DNA of 64,000 nucleotides from Pelagibius litoralis (GTDB lineage: Bacteria; Pseudomonadota; Alphaproteobacteria; Kiloniellales; Kiloniellaceae): positions 1 to 64,000 of the forward strand of contig NZ_JAAQPH010000011.1 of assembly GCF_011683915.1 (NCBI RefSeq), given 5' to 3'. Shown piece by piece: positions 9,457 to 17,788 of this stretch. Position 1 is the stretch's first letter. The number at the start of each line of letters is the position of its first letter. The position numbers and the translations under genes were made by a program. The notes under the pieces were generated by a model that worked only from the letters and a program-made list of their open reading frames with translations, made no database searches and was not told the DNA's origin.

Positions 9457-10845
9457 TCAGACCTCCGCCCGGCGATAAACAGTATGCTCGGTGGTATAGA
9501 ATTGGATGGTCGAAGGCCCATTCGAACCGCCGACGCCCATGGCGCTGTCCTTTATGCCGACAAACGGCAGATGATTTTCCGGGAAGCTGCCCGCGTTAAC
9601 ATGGATCATGCCGCTTTCGCTTGTTGCAACAAAGCGTTCCACTTCGTCCGTGCGCTCGGAATAAAGGCATGAGGACAAGCCGAAGGCGACGTCGTTGGCG
9701 ACACTCATGGCCTCGTCCAATGTGTCATAGGCGATCACCGACAGGACTGGGCCGAATACCTCGTCACGCGCGACTTCCATGCCCCGGTTGACGCCGGAAA
9801 GGATCGTCGGCGCATAGAAATATCCGCCCTTGTCGGAGTCGAGCTTCTTGCCCCCCGCCGCAATGACTGCGCCTTCCGTCACTGCACGCGATACGAACCC
9901 GGCTACATCTTCAAGCTGTTGCGCACTTGATAAAGGGCCGGTCTTCGCGCCATCCATTGCACCGTCCATAGGCTGCATAAGCTCGGCCCGCGCCGCCAGC
10001 CCAGCCACAACGGCCTCTTCAAGATCGCGCTGCACAATGACCCGGCTGACCGCCGTGCAACGCTGACCGCAGACGGCGAAAGCCGCCGCCATGATTTGGT
10101 CGAGCGCTTTGTCAAGATCCCTGGCATCGTTCAGTATCGCCGGGTTCTTGCCGCCAAGTTCCAACGACACTTCGGCCAGATGGCCCGCCGCCGCGATGGC
10201 GACCCGCTTGCCGACACCGACCGAGCCGGTGAAGCTGACGGCATCGACGCTTGCGTGTTCCGACAAGGCCTGCCCCAAAGCACCGCCGCCAATGACGGCC
10301 TGCACGAGGTTTGCAGGCAAGGTCTCGGCGGCAATCTCGGCCATCAGGGCAACAGCTCCCGGCGTCAGAGAGGCGGGCTTGAGGATGATTGCATTGCCAT
10401 AAACAAGTGCCGGAATGGCCTTGCGCATCGGTGTACTGAACGGGAAATTCCACGGATTGATGCCAAGGATCACTCCGCGCGGGCGCCGTGTCGAATAGGC
10501 GACGGTTCCTGGAATTTGCGACGGGAAGACCTCGCCAATCGGCGCACTGGCCCGGCCAATGCACGCGCGTGCCTCGCCAACCGCCTTGGCAACCTCGCCG
10601 CGCGCTTCGGCCAACGGTTTGCCCATTTCCTTCGTGATCGACAGGGCGATCTCGGCGGCCCGCGCCTCTAGGGTATCGACAAACTTGGCAACCTTCGCGC
10701 CCCGGTCCGGCTGTGGCGCTGCGGCCCAGTTGACCTGAGCCACGCGCGCCCGCGCCACCAGATCATCCAGCGCACTGGCGGGCGTTTCGTCATACCTTGC
10801 CACGATGTCGTCCGGGGCAGCAGGGTTTCGAATTTCAATCGGCAT
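9457..10845 (-). CDS. NAD(P)-dependent aldehyde dehydrogenase
   Basis: 462 residues from ATG 10845 (MPIEIRNP); the open frame extends further upstream but that part is out-of-family and overlaps the oxidoreductase. PWNFPF (131-136), the general base Glu in ELGGKNP (E229) and the catalytic Cys in GQRCTAVSR (C263) are all present. The overall pattern is nearest to succinate-semialdehyde dehydrogenase-like enzymes. Placed between a GMC alcohol oxidase/dehydrogenase and a sulfatase, it should oxidise the aldehyde formed from the desulfated alcohol. The substrate cannot be fixed from sequence. Confidence 0.9.
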   Translation of the reverse strand: MPIEIRNPAAPDDIVARYDETPASALDDLVARARVAQVNWAAAPQPDRGAKVAKFVDTLEARAAEIALSITKEMGKPLAEARGEVAKAVGEARACIGRASAPIGEVFPSQIPGTVAYSTRRPRGVILGINPWNFPFSTPMRKAIPALVYGNAIILKPASLTPGAVALMAEIAAETLPANLVQAVIGGGALGQALSEHASVDAVSFTGSVGVGKRVAIAAAGHLAEVSLELGGKNPAILNDARDLDKALDQIMAAAFAVCGQRCTAVSRVIVQRDLEEAVVAGLAARAELMQPMDGAMDGAKTGPLSSAQQLEDVAGFVSRAVTEGAVIAAGGKKLDSDKGGYFYAPTILSGVNRGMEVARDEVFGPVLSVIAYDTLDEAMSVANDVAFGLSSCLYSERTDEVERFVATSESGMIHVNAGSFPENHLPFVGIKDSAMGVGGSNGPSTIQFYTTEHTVYRRAEV

Positions 10846-10871
10846 AGGCGTTTTCCAGTTTTGTCTGTAAG

Positions 10872-12488
10872 TTAGGTTGCATTCGCGTCGGCAAGGATCA
10901 TCGCTGCCGCTTTCTCCGCGATCATGTAGGTCGGCGCATTGGTGTTGGCGGATGTGATCATTGGCATCACCGAAGCATCGACGACGCGCAGCCTCTCGAC
11001 ACCGTTCACGCGCAGTGCCGGATCCACAACGGCGCGTGCGTCGTTCCCCATTCGGCACGTGCCGACCAGGTGGTAGACTGTTCCTGCCATCTGGCGCACA
11101 GCGTCCAGCACCTCAGCGTCACTTTGACACTCGGCACCCGGCACGACCTCGCGTCGCCAACGCTGGCGGAACTCGGGCCGGTTATAAAGTTCGCGCACAA
11201 GGCGGACGCCCTCGACGATGACTTTTTGGTCTTTCTCGGCCGCAAGGTAGTTGGTGCGAATGAGGGGGTCGGCAAAGGGATCGGTGCCCGCAATCTGAAC
11301 TGAGCCGCGACTTTCTGGGTGACACTGCCAGAACGAGGTCGTGAAACCAGAATAGCGGTGCAGAGGCTTTCCGGGCTTGTCGACAGACAGCGGCATGACG
11401 AACAATTGCAGGTCGGGCCGCCCGCCCTCGGCGTATTTGGTGCAGGCCGCGCCTCCCACCTGACCTGCGCCGACAGTCAGCGGGCCGCGCGATTGAACAA
11501 GCCACTCCAGCCCCATCTTTGCAAGGCTGATGGGATTGCGGATATGGTCATTCAGCGAGTCACCGCGTTCGTCCAGCTCGACGACCGTACGCATTTGCAA
11601 GTGGTCCTGCAGGTTCTCACCAACCTCAGGCGCGTCATGGCGCACCATCAACCCATGCTCGCGCAACAGCTCCGCAGGCCCGATCCCGGACAATTGTAAA
11701 AGCTGCGGCGACTGGACCGAACCGCCGCAAAGGATCACCTCGCAATCGGCATGAGCCTCATGCGTCGCGCCGTCCTTGACATAGCGCACGCCCGTTGCAC
11801 GGTGGCCGTCGAAGATGATCGACGACGCATAGGCGTTTGTCTCAAGCGTCAGGTTAGGTCGCTGCAAGGCCGGATGCAGAAACGCTGTGGCTGCGCTGTC
11901 GCGCCACCGCCCGCGCAAGGTCAGTTGATATGCGCCGACGCCGTAAGCTGCATCACCGTTGAAGTCTTTGTTCCGTGGCAACCCATGCGCCATCGCCGCT
12001 TGCAGCCAGTCATTACACGCCGGGTTGTCATTGCGCAGATCCGAGACCTGCAAAGGCCCGTGCGCACCGCGTAATTGCGACGGCGGCCCGGCATAGGTCT
12101 CGATAGCCCGGAAATGCGGCAGCACATCGTTGAACGACCACCCGTCCGCACCAAGGGCTGCCCAGTCGTCGAAGTCCGCGTGCTGCCCCCGGATATAGAT
12201 CAATCCGTTGATCGAGCTTGATCCGCCGACCACCCGCCCACGCGGGCAATCCATCCGCCGCTCCGCGATGCCGGGGTCTTGCTCGCCGCGATAAAGGTGC
12301 GACACGCGGCCATCATAGATCGACTTGTAGTACCCAACGGGTAGCTTCAGCCAGAACCCCCGATCGGCCCCGCCGCCCTCCAGAACAAGGACGCGCGCAG
12401 CTTCATCTTCCGATAAGCGGGCGGCCAACGTAGACCCCGCCGTTCCCGATCCGATGATGATGTAATCAAAGCCCGTCACGCAGCCCAT
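10872..12488 (-). CDS. GMC-family FAD oxidoreductase (choline-dehydrogenase-like)
   Basis: 538 residues. FDYIIIGSGTAGSTLAARLS is the FAD-binding Rossmann segment; GRVVGGSSSINGLIYIRGQ and SGIGP are GMC signatures; HLVGTCRMG and ANTNAPTYMIAEKAA near the C-terminus hold the catalytic His and Asn. It should oxidise a primary alcohol to an aldehyde, passing electrons to a quinone or O2. It is the promoter-proximal gene of the minus-strand operon. The start is ambiguous between ATG 12488 and GTG 12479; GGGG lies at better distance from the GTG. Confidence 0.88.
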   Translation of the reverse strand: MGCVTGFDYIIIGSGTAGSTLAARLSEDEAARVLVLEGGGADRGFWLKLPVGYYKSIYDGRVSHLYRGEQDPGIAERRMDCPRGRVVGGSSSINGLIYIRGQHADFDDWAALGADGWSFNDVLPHFRAIETYAGPPSQLRGAHGPLQVSDLRNDNPACNDWLQAAMAHGLPRNKDFNGDAAYGVGAYQLTLRGRWRDSAATAFLHPALQRPNLTLETNAYASSIIFDGHRATGVRYVKDGATHEAHADCEVILCGGSVQSPQLLQLSGIGPAELLREHGLMVRHDAPEVGENLQDHLQMRTVVELDERGDSLNDHIRNPISLAKMGLEWLVQSRGPLTVGAGQVGGAACTKYAEGGRPDLQLFVMPLSVDKPGKPLHRYSGFTTSFWQCHPESRGSVQIAGTDPFADPLIRTNYLAAEKDQKVIVEGVRLVRELYNRPEFRQRWRREVVPGAECQSDAEVLDAVRQMAGTVYHLVGTCRMGNDARAVVDPALRVNGVERLRVVDASVMPMITSANTNAPTYMIAEKAAAMILADANAT

Positions 12489-12497
12489 CCCCAAAAG

Positions 12498-12570
12498 TTC
12501 TATTAATAGGACTAATCGGATTACGCTGGTGTTGCAACAAAAATTCTATATATAGGTTTTTAGAACCTAT
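12498..12570. promoter_or_regulatory. Divergent promoter region with palindromic operators
   Basis: Two near-identical palindromic words, TTCTATTAATAGGA (12498-12511) and TTCTATATATAGGT (12544-12557), share TTCTAT-NN-ATAGG and lie 46 bp apart. The second overlaps a 7-bp inverted repeat ATAGGTT-N5-AACCTAT (12552-12570). They lie between the oxidoreductase operon and the gntR gene. I infer binding sites of that GntR protein, controlling both directions. Confidence 0.6.
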
Positions 12571-12587
12571 TGAGGCTAGCGCACCCC

Positions 12588-13316
12588 ATGACGGACACTC
12601 TTCGGCAAAGCCGATCCCCGCTTTATCTTCAGATCGCTGAGATACTGCGCCAGAATCTCGACCGCGGCGTCTGGATGCCCGGAGAACTTTTGCCAACGAT
12701 TTCAGATCTTTCAACTGAATATTCAGTCGCAAAGATCACGGTGCGGCAAGCCGTGAAGATACTTGAAGAAGAAGGGTTGTTGGAATCGCGGCGCGGACGC
12801 GGAACGACCGTTTTGCCGACGCCACCTGTGCCAGATCGGCTGCATCTTGGCACGCGTTTGTCGACATTGGCCGACCATTATCGCGGTGACAAACCCGCAC
12901 TTGATCTGTTGGAAGACCGTGACGCCGAAGTGCCGGGTGCGCCCATAATTGGCGGGTTGTCTGACAAGGGTTATCACCTTTTGCGGCGCACCCACACGCG
13001 CGATGGTGAAACCTATTGCGTTATTTCGATCTACTTCGAAAAGGACCTGTTCGCCCGCCATGAAGGCGAATTCAGAACTCAACTTGCCTTACCGGTGCTG
13101 GTCGATTCCGACGACATCGACGTTGCTCGGGCCCGCCAGTCCCTGACGATTGGTAAATGTGATTATGACACTGCCGGGCTGCTGAGCCTTGCCGTCGGCG
13201 ACCCTGTGGTCGAGGTCCGACGCGTTATTTGCGACGGCCAGGATCGGGTGATCTATCTTGCGGACGTCACTTATCGCAGTGACTTTGTCCGCCTTGAAAT
13301 GGACCTTCTTGCATGA
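12588..13316 (+). CDS. GntR-family transcriptional regulator (HutC-like)
   Basis: 242 residues from ATG 12588 (MTDTLRQSRSPLYLQIAEIL); the frame also opens at a TTG at 12570, but that lies inside the inverted repeat. The winged helix (about residues 10-75) contains PTISDLSTEYSVAKITVRQA and GLLESRRGRGT. The rest matches the UTRA ligand-binding fold in outline (YHLLRRTHTRDGETYCVIS). It should repress the divergent sulfatase/oxidoreductase operon and its own operon, responding to a pathway intermediate. The stop overlaps the next start by 4 bp. Confidence 0.88.
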   Translation: MTDTLRQSRSPLYLQIAEILRQNLDRGVWMPGELLPTISDLSTEYSVAKITVRQAVKILEEEGLLESRRGRGTTVLPTPPVPDRLHLGTRLSTLADHYRGDKPALDLLEDRDAEVPGAPIIGGLSDKGYHLLRRTHTRDGETYCVISIYFEKDLFARHEGEFRTQLALPVLVDSDDIDVARARQSLTIGKCDYDTAGLLSLAVGDPVVEVRRVICDGQDRVIYLADVTYRSDFVRLEMDLLA

Positions 13317-14449
13317 TCGACATTGCCCGCATTCAGGCCTGGGCCTTTCGTTCACCAACGAAAAGACCTGTCGCCACATCCTTCGGTGTGATGCACGACC
13401 GCCCGGCGGTGCTGGTGCGGGTCGAAGACCGTGACGGTGTTTTCGGTTGGGGCGAGATCTGGGCCAACTGGCCCGTCGCCGGAGCTGAGCATCGCGTGCG
13501 TCTACTTGAGATGGACGTCGCACATCTGGTGCTGGGCGCCCGCGCCGAAACACCGGCCGGGTTCTTCCACAAGCTTGACGCCCAGACACGAATACGCGCC
13601 GTCCAATGCGGCGAGGTGGGCCCCTTTGCCCAAGTTATTGCCGGGCTCGACATCGCTGTCTGGGACATGGCCGCACGACGCAAGGGCCTGCCGCTGCGGC
13701 GTCTAATCCGTGCCGACGCGCCCGACCGCGTGCCGGCCTATGCGAGTGGCATCCAGATTGCCGTGGCGGGCGATCTTATGCCGCGCGCACGGGCTGTCGG
13801 GCACCAACGGTTCAAACTGAAAGTGGGCTTCGACTTGGACGCCGATATCGCCGCCGTCCACGACATTCACGCGGGATTGGCCGACCACGAACTGATCGCC
13901 TGCGATGCGAATCAAGCCTGGTCACTGGAACAGGCGCAGGAGTTCGTCACCGGTGTCGCTGACGTTCCCCTGCATTGGCTCGAGGAACCGCTGCCGGTCT
14001 TCGCGGACCGGGGCGAGTGGCAGACCTTGGCCGCAAATTCGGCGATACCGCTGGCAGGGGGCGAGAATATCATCGGCGAAGCCGACTTTGATCACGCGAT
14101 CAAAGCGGGCGTTTTGTCTGTCATCCAACCCGACGTAGCGAAATGGGGCGGCGTTACTGCATGTCTTGCCGTGGCCCGAAATGCGCTGGCCAATGGTCGC
14201 CGGTATTTCCCCCACTTCCTTGGCGCTGGCGTCGGTATCGCCGCCTCGGCGGAATTGCTGGCTGGTGCAGGAGGGGACGGGCTTCTGGAAGTCGACGTCA
14301 ACGATAACCCGTTGAGATCATTGTTCTTCGATGGGCAAGAGCCAATAGCCGACGGCATGTGGACGTGCGGCAATGGTCCGGGTCTGGGCATCGACAGCAT
14401 CCCCGAAGAGTTGGCGCAATTCCAGACGCTTTACACCGAAATCAGCTAA
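13313..14449 (+). CDS. Enolase-superfamily enzyme (mandelate racemase/muconate lactonizing type)
   Basis: 378 residues. The barrel residues of the superfamily are visible: K168/K170 in FKLKVG, metal ligands D198 (CDANQAW), E224 (LEEPL) and E251 (GGEN), and QPDVAKWGG with D274 and K277; H301 sits in FPHFLGAG. These enzymes abstract a proton alpha to a carboxylate. Its coupling to the GntR regulator suggests it handles an acid produced by the neighbouring oxidation steps, as a dehydratase or racemase. The exact reaction is unknown. Confidence 0.87.
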   Translation: MIDIARIQAWAFRSPTKRPVATSFGVMHDRPAVLVRVEDRDGVFGWGEIWANWPVAGAEHRVRLLEMDVAHLVLGARAETPAGFFHKLDAQTRIRAVQCGEVGPFAQVIAGLDIAVWDMAARRKGLPLRRLIRADAPDRVPAYASGIQIAVAGDLMPRARAVGHQRFKLKVGFDLDADIAAVHDIHAGLADHELIACDANQAWSLEQAQEFVTGVADVPLHWLEEPLPVFADRGEWQTLAANSAIPLAGGENIIGEADFDHAIKAGVLSVIQPDVAKWGGVTACLAVARNALANGRRYFPHFLGAGVGIAASAELLAGAGGDGLLEVDVNDNPLRSLFFDGQEPIADGMWTCGNGPGLGIDSIPEELAQFQTLYTEIS

Positions 14450-14453
14450 CCGC

Positions 14454-15262
14454 TTAGTCCGACCAGACCACCCGGAACCCGTGGTGCGTCGTTGAGCTGT
14501 CCGGCGATGAGCCCGACCGGGCGGCAATGCGATACCGATAGCAATAGCTGCGGTGGCAAAGGAACGATCCGCCTTTGGACAGCTTGTAACCTTTCATCCC
14601 CGACAACCGCTGTTTGACCGAGCGTTTTAGCGACCGCACCCGATAGGGACCGGCATTCCATTCCCAGACATTGCCGACAACGTTGTAGAGCCCCCAGGGG
14701 TTCGGCTCAAAGGACCGGGCAGGAGCGGTCGTGACAAACCCGTCGGCGGCGGTGTTCACTTTCGGAAAATCGCCCTGCCAAATGTTGCAGGGGGTGAAGG
14801 CGGTGTCATTCGGCTCGTCATTGCCCCAAGGAAACCTGACGTCGCCCTGATCTGCCCGGGCAGCGTGTTCCCATTCTGCCTTGGTCGGAAGCCGTCCGCC
14901 GACCCAATTTGCGTAAGCCCGTGCGTCGTTCCACGAGATATGAACGACGGGATGATCGGGCAGGCAATCGCCTTCGGTGTCGGGGCCGTTGGGGGCGAAC
15001 CAGCAAGCGCCGTCGACCCGACGCCACCATTCAACCTCGTTGACCGCCTGGGTGGGGCCGACGCTTTGGGGAACTTGGCTCCAGAAGACGAAGGACCAGC
15101 CAAAGCGCTCGGCCTCGGTCACATAGCCGGTGGCGTCGACGAAGGTGCGGAACGCGTCGTTGGTGACGGTCGTGACGGCCATGCCGAAAGGGCTTGATCG
15201 CGACTGTGCGGAGCGGACGTCTGCCTTTGAAGGCTTTGGTCTCAGTTTGACCCGAAGCGGAT
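14454..15262 (-). pseudogene. Formylglycine-generating (sulfatase-modifying) enzyme, frameshifted N-terminus
   Basis: The C-terminal three quarters is a good FGE domain: TGYVTEAERFGWSFVF, HPVVHISWNDARAYANW, GRLPTKAEWEHAAR, NVWEWNAGPY, and the active-site GGSFLCHRSYCYRYR with both Cys. The reading frame that carries it has an N-terminus unlike the family (a run reaching 15359). The adjoining frame reads RPLRTVAIKPF immediately before GMAVTTVTN, and a third frame reads GIRFGSN further upstream. I read this as indels near 15186 and about 15248 in a once-normal gene. The enzyme would have activated the two sulfatases of this cluster. If the frame is translated as it stands it lacks the first strands of the fold. 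Confidence 0.65.
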
Positions 15263-15404
15263 ACCGCAACTCTAACTTGAGCCAACAATCTCCCGATCCT
15301 TCGGACCCAGCCAGGACAAAGCGCGTCCTGACGGTTATGCTTGCGGAAGAATTTGACAAAGCAACCCGTTAGAACCCAGTTGTTTGCCAGCAGGAACCGC
15401 TACC

Positions 15405-16364
15405 GTGAAGCCCACTTCAACTTCGAAAGAACTTGAACAACTTGCCGTCAGGATTCACAAACTAATCGAGCCGACCGGCGCGACCGTGACTTGGGATGAG
15501 CATATATCCGATCCAGATACCGGCAGTTCGCGACAGATTGACGGCATCATCGAACGTGACGGCAAAATCATCCACATCGAATGCCGTGATCATAAAGACC
15601 CCCAGGACGTTATGTGGATCGAAGAATTGATTGGTCGTAGGGAGAGCTTGCAGGCGGACGATATTATCGCCGTTTCCCTATCGGGTTTCGGCCAACCCGC
15701 TCTTGCCAAAGCCAAGGCAAAGGGCATCGTCACCCGAACCTTGTCGGAAATGACGGATGCGGAGATCGAAACCTGGGGCAAGTCCGCCAAGTTGGTGACG
15801 AACTATCTCGAAATCTCAGAGTTGGAGTTCCAGCTGATCGTCTCCTATGCCCAATCGGGCCTTGTGACAGGCTGGCCGAAACTGCGGCTCTCCGATTCAA
15901 ACGTATCTCCCGAGTTTCTCATCCTCCAAGAGCTAACACAGAATGCGGAAGGCAGCCTTTACTTTGACCGTGACACAAACCTGACGGCCAAAATTCAGCT
16001 TCCCGCCTTGATGATTGATGGCGCTTCTGTTGTCGAATGCCAAGTTAGGGTAAGAGGGCGTAAGCGCCAAGAAAAAGAGGAAGTGCTGGGCCTCTGGAAC
16101 TACCACGGCCTTGAACCTCTTGTCGATACCGAAGCCGTCGTCAGCAAGTACGGTTCTGGTCTCACAGAGATCATTCAGAAAAACGACAAGGCGACGATGA
16201 TGCTGGACCTGTCCTCCATCAATCCTCCGAAAAGCTGTTTTCTGCTGACCCGTCAAGTGGATTTCGGGCGTGTGGTAAAGGCCCACATTGATACCGTTGG
16301 CGCACCGTATCGCTTAGAGACCACTATAGACACTACGATCGACGTGAAAGCTGCTCTTCCTTAA
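15405..16364 (+). CDS. Restriction-endonuclease-like (Mrr/PD-(D/E)XK-type) protein
   Basis: 319 residues from GTG 15405 (AGGA upstream); a TTG at 15384 is an alternative. The N-terminal half carries RQIDGIIERDG followed by IIHIECRDHKDPQDVMWIEE and later DDIIAVSLSGF, i.e. an Asp...Glu-x-Arg arrangement like the Mrr-type PD-(D/E)XK fold with Arg in place of the usual Lys. The C-terminal half (about 150-319) is beta-rich and not recognised. There is no methyltransferase or helicase partner, so it may be a stand-alone type IV-like or defence-associated nuclease. It sits in a mobile, IS-bearing stretch, which fits acquired DNA. Confidence 0.6.
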   Translation: MKPTSTSKELEQLAVRIHKLIEPTGATVTWDEHISDPDTGSSRQIDGIIERDGKIIHIECRDHKDPQDVMWIEELIGRRESLQADDIIAVSLSGFGQPALAKAKAKGIVTRTLSEMTDAEIETWGKSAKLVTNYLEISELEFQLIVSYAQSGLVTGWPKLRLSDSNVSPEFLILQELTQNAEGSLYFDRDTNLTAKIQLPALMIDGASVVECQVRVRGRKRQEKEEVLGLWNYHGLEPLVDTEAVVSKYGSGLTEIIQKNDKATMMLDLSSINPPKSCFLLTRQVDFGRVVKAHIDTVGAPYRLETTIDTTIDVKAALP

Positions 16365-16983
16365 TCCACGTCCTTCCTCACCGACTTTATGAAAACTTTG
16401 GTTTTGTCGAACAAGAGCAACGTTTCCAGTGATGGCAAGAACGTACAGTTACCCGATTGGCTGATATGTCCAGCTAATGTCTGTACAGTTTTTAGCGCCA
16501 GCTCCGCTTCGATCTACTTTGACACAACGAAGCACAAAGGACGGGCTAAATATCTGCTCCTGGCACATCAGCGACATGCACAGACGGCAGGTGGATGTCC
16601 GAGGTTCTGCCGAAAGCGGTCATCGACACATTGTCGTTTATGAGTGCACGCCCTAGTGAGTTAGTGAGTCAGACGGGCGCTAGTTCTTGCGCTTCCTGGC
16701 CTTGGTCTTGGTTGGGGATTCCTCGGCCAGCTTATTCTTGTAGTGCTCTCTTGGCAGTCGCTTCCGTTGCCGAAATCCCTTGTTGTGCGATGCCAAGGCA
16801 TCGTCCACAGCCCACTCGGCGAGGGCTTCGATTATCGGGCGAACCTTCTTTGCTTTCGTCATTGCGGCTTCCTCTACTGCTGGCCTCATTTTACGCCGCC
16901 TTAGGTCGCGGTAAAACCAGCGGGACTGTGATGCGAGGGGTTGTAAGCCAAGAAGCGTTGCGAGCCCCCGCAACCACCTTTAC
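16365..16983. other. Accessory intergenic stretch left of an IS6 element
   Basis: Apart from a possible small gene at 16680-16862, no gene is recognised. An 84-codon frame at 16389-16643 has no family resemblance and no clear ribosome site. At 16957-16976 the word GTTGCGAGCCCCCGCAACCA ends in the same 13-mer as tRNA-fMet (GCCCCCGCAACCA), 7 bp before the IS left end. Confidence 0.4.
16680..16862 (-). CDS. Small basic hypothetical protein
   Basis: 60 residues from ATG 16862, which is preceded by AGAGGA at 7-nt spacing. The protein is strongly basic: the N-terminus MTKAKKVRPIIEALAEWAVD could form an amphipathic helix, and the C-terminal third is Lys/Arg-rich (KTKARKRKN at the end). No family is recognised. 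It may bind nucleic acid, but composition is the only support, and the whole frame could be fortuitous. Confidence 0.35.
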   Translation of the reverse strand: MTKAKKVRPIIEALAEWAVDDALASHNKGFRQRKRLPREHYKNKLAEESPTKTKARKRKN

Positions 16984-17788
16984 GGCACTGACAGGTTAAC
17001 TCCCTACCTGCACCGCCCTTGGCGCGGTAGCTTCGGCGGATGAACTAAATTTCGTACAAACGCCATCGATTTCCAGCAGAGATCATCCAGCATGCGGTCT
17101 GGCTGTGCTGCCGTTTGACGCTAAGTTTTCGTGACGTGGAGGACCTTTTCTCCGAACGGGGTTTGGATATCTCCTACGAGAGCATTCGGTGCTGGGTTCT
17201 GAAGTTCGGAGTCGCCTATGCCAGAAAGATTCGACATCGCAGGCCACGATCAGACGGCAACTGGCATTTGGACGAGATGTATGTCTCGATCCGGGGCAAG
17301 ACAATGTACTTGTGGCGGGCCGATGACAGTGAAGGCGAAGTCCTGGAACTTCTGGTTCAAGCGCGACGGAACAAAAAAGCCGCACTGAAATTGATGCGCA
17401 AACTCCTAAAGAAGCAAGGATTTGCGCCGACAACCATCACAACTGACAAACTACGTTCTTATGGTGCGGCGTTCCGTGATCTGGATCTGACAGCACACCA
17501 TGAGACGGGCCAATACAAGAACAACAGAGCGGAAAACTCGCATCAATCCGTGCGACAACGAGAGCGAAAGATGCAGGGCTTCAAGTCGCCGGGATCAGCC
17601 CAGCGATTTCTGTCCACCCACGCCGCCGTCTACAACCTTTTCAACACGCAGCGTCACCTTCTTTCACGAATGACCAATCGCCAGTTCCGCGATGAAGCTC
17701 ATGCTCAGTGGCGAAGTGTCGCGTTGGCTGTATAACCAGAAGCCCGTCGGTGGGTCCTTGGTTCCATGGTAGTTAAGTTGTCAATGCC
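16984..17788 (+). mobile_element. IS6-family insertion sequence (first copy, 805 bp)
   Basis: The ends are imperfect inverted repeats: left GGCACTGACAGG then TTAACT, right (reverse complement) GGCATTGACAAC then TTAACT. Ends at 16984 and 17788 leave 56 and 53 bp outside the transposase frame, the usual IS6 layout. Flanking octamers (ACCTTTAC and ATTCCAAC) do not match, so no target duplication survives, which suggests later recombination or deletion. The right end overlaps the last codons of the oxygenase at 17781-18938. Confidence 0.8.
17040..17735 (+). pseudogene. IS6-family transposase with nonsense codon 3
   Basis: The protein matches IS6/IS26-type DDE transposases: LSFRDVEDLFSERGLDISYE (HTH), WHLDEMYVSI (first Asp), TTDKLRSYGAA (second Asp), NNRAENSHQ (Glu). 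Family members usually begin MNxISYKRHRFP; here the codons are ATG AAC TAA ATT TCG, so codon 3 is a stop and ISYKRHRFPAEI follows in frame. The next usable start (TTG 17115) would remove about 25 residues, including part of the DNA-binding region. The element is probably inactive unless an ATT start is used. Confidence 0.7.

Noticed and set aside
10846-11058. Extended N-terminus of the aldehyde dehydrogenase frame
   Set aside because: The extra 71 residues are out of family and overlap the oxidoreductase; MPIEIRNP at 10845 is the natural start.
16389-16643. An 84-codon frame as a gene
   Set aside because: No recognisable domain and no convincing ribosome site; it is left inside the accessory intergenic description.
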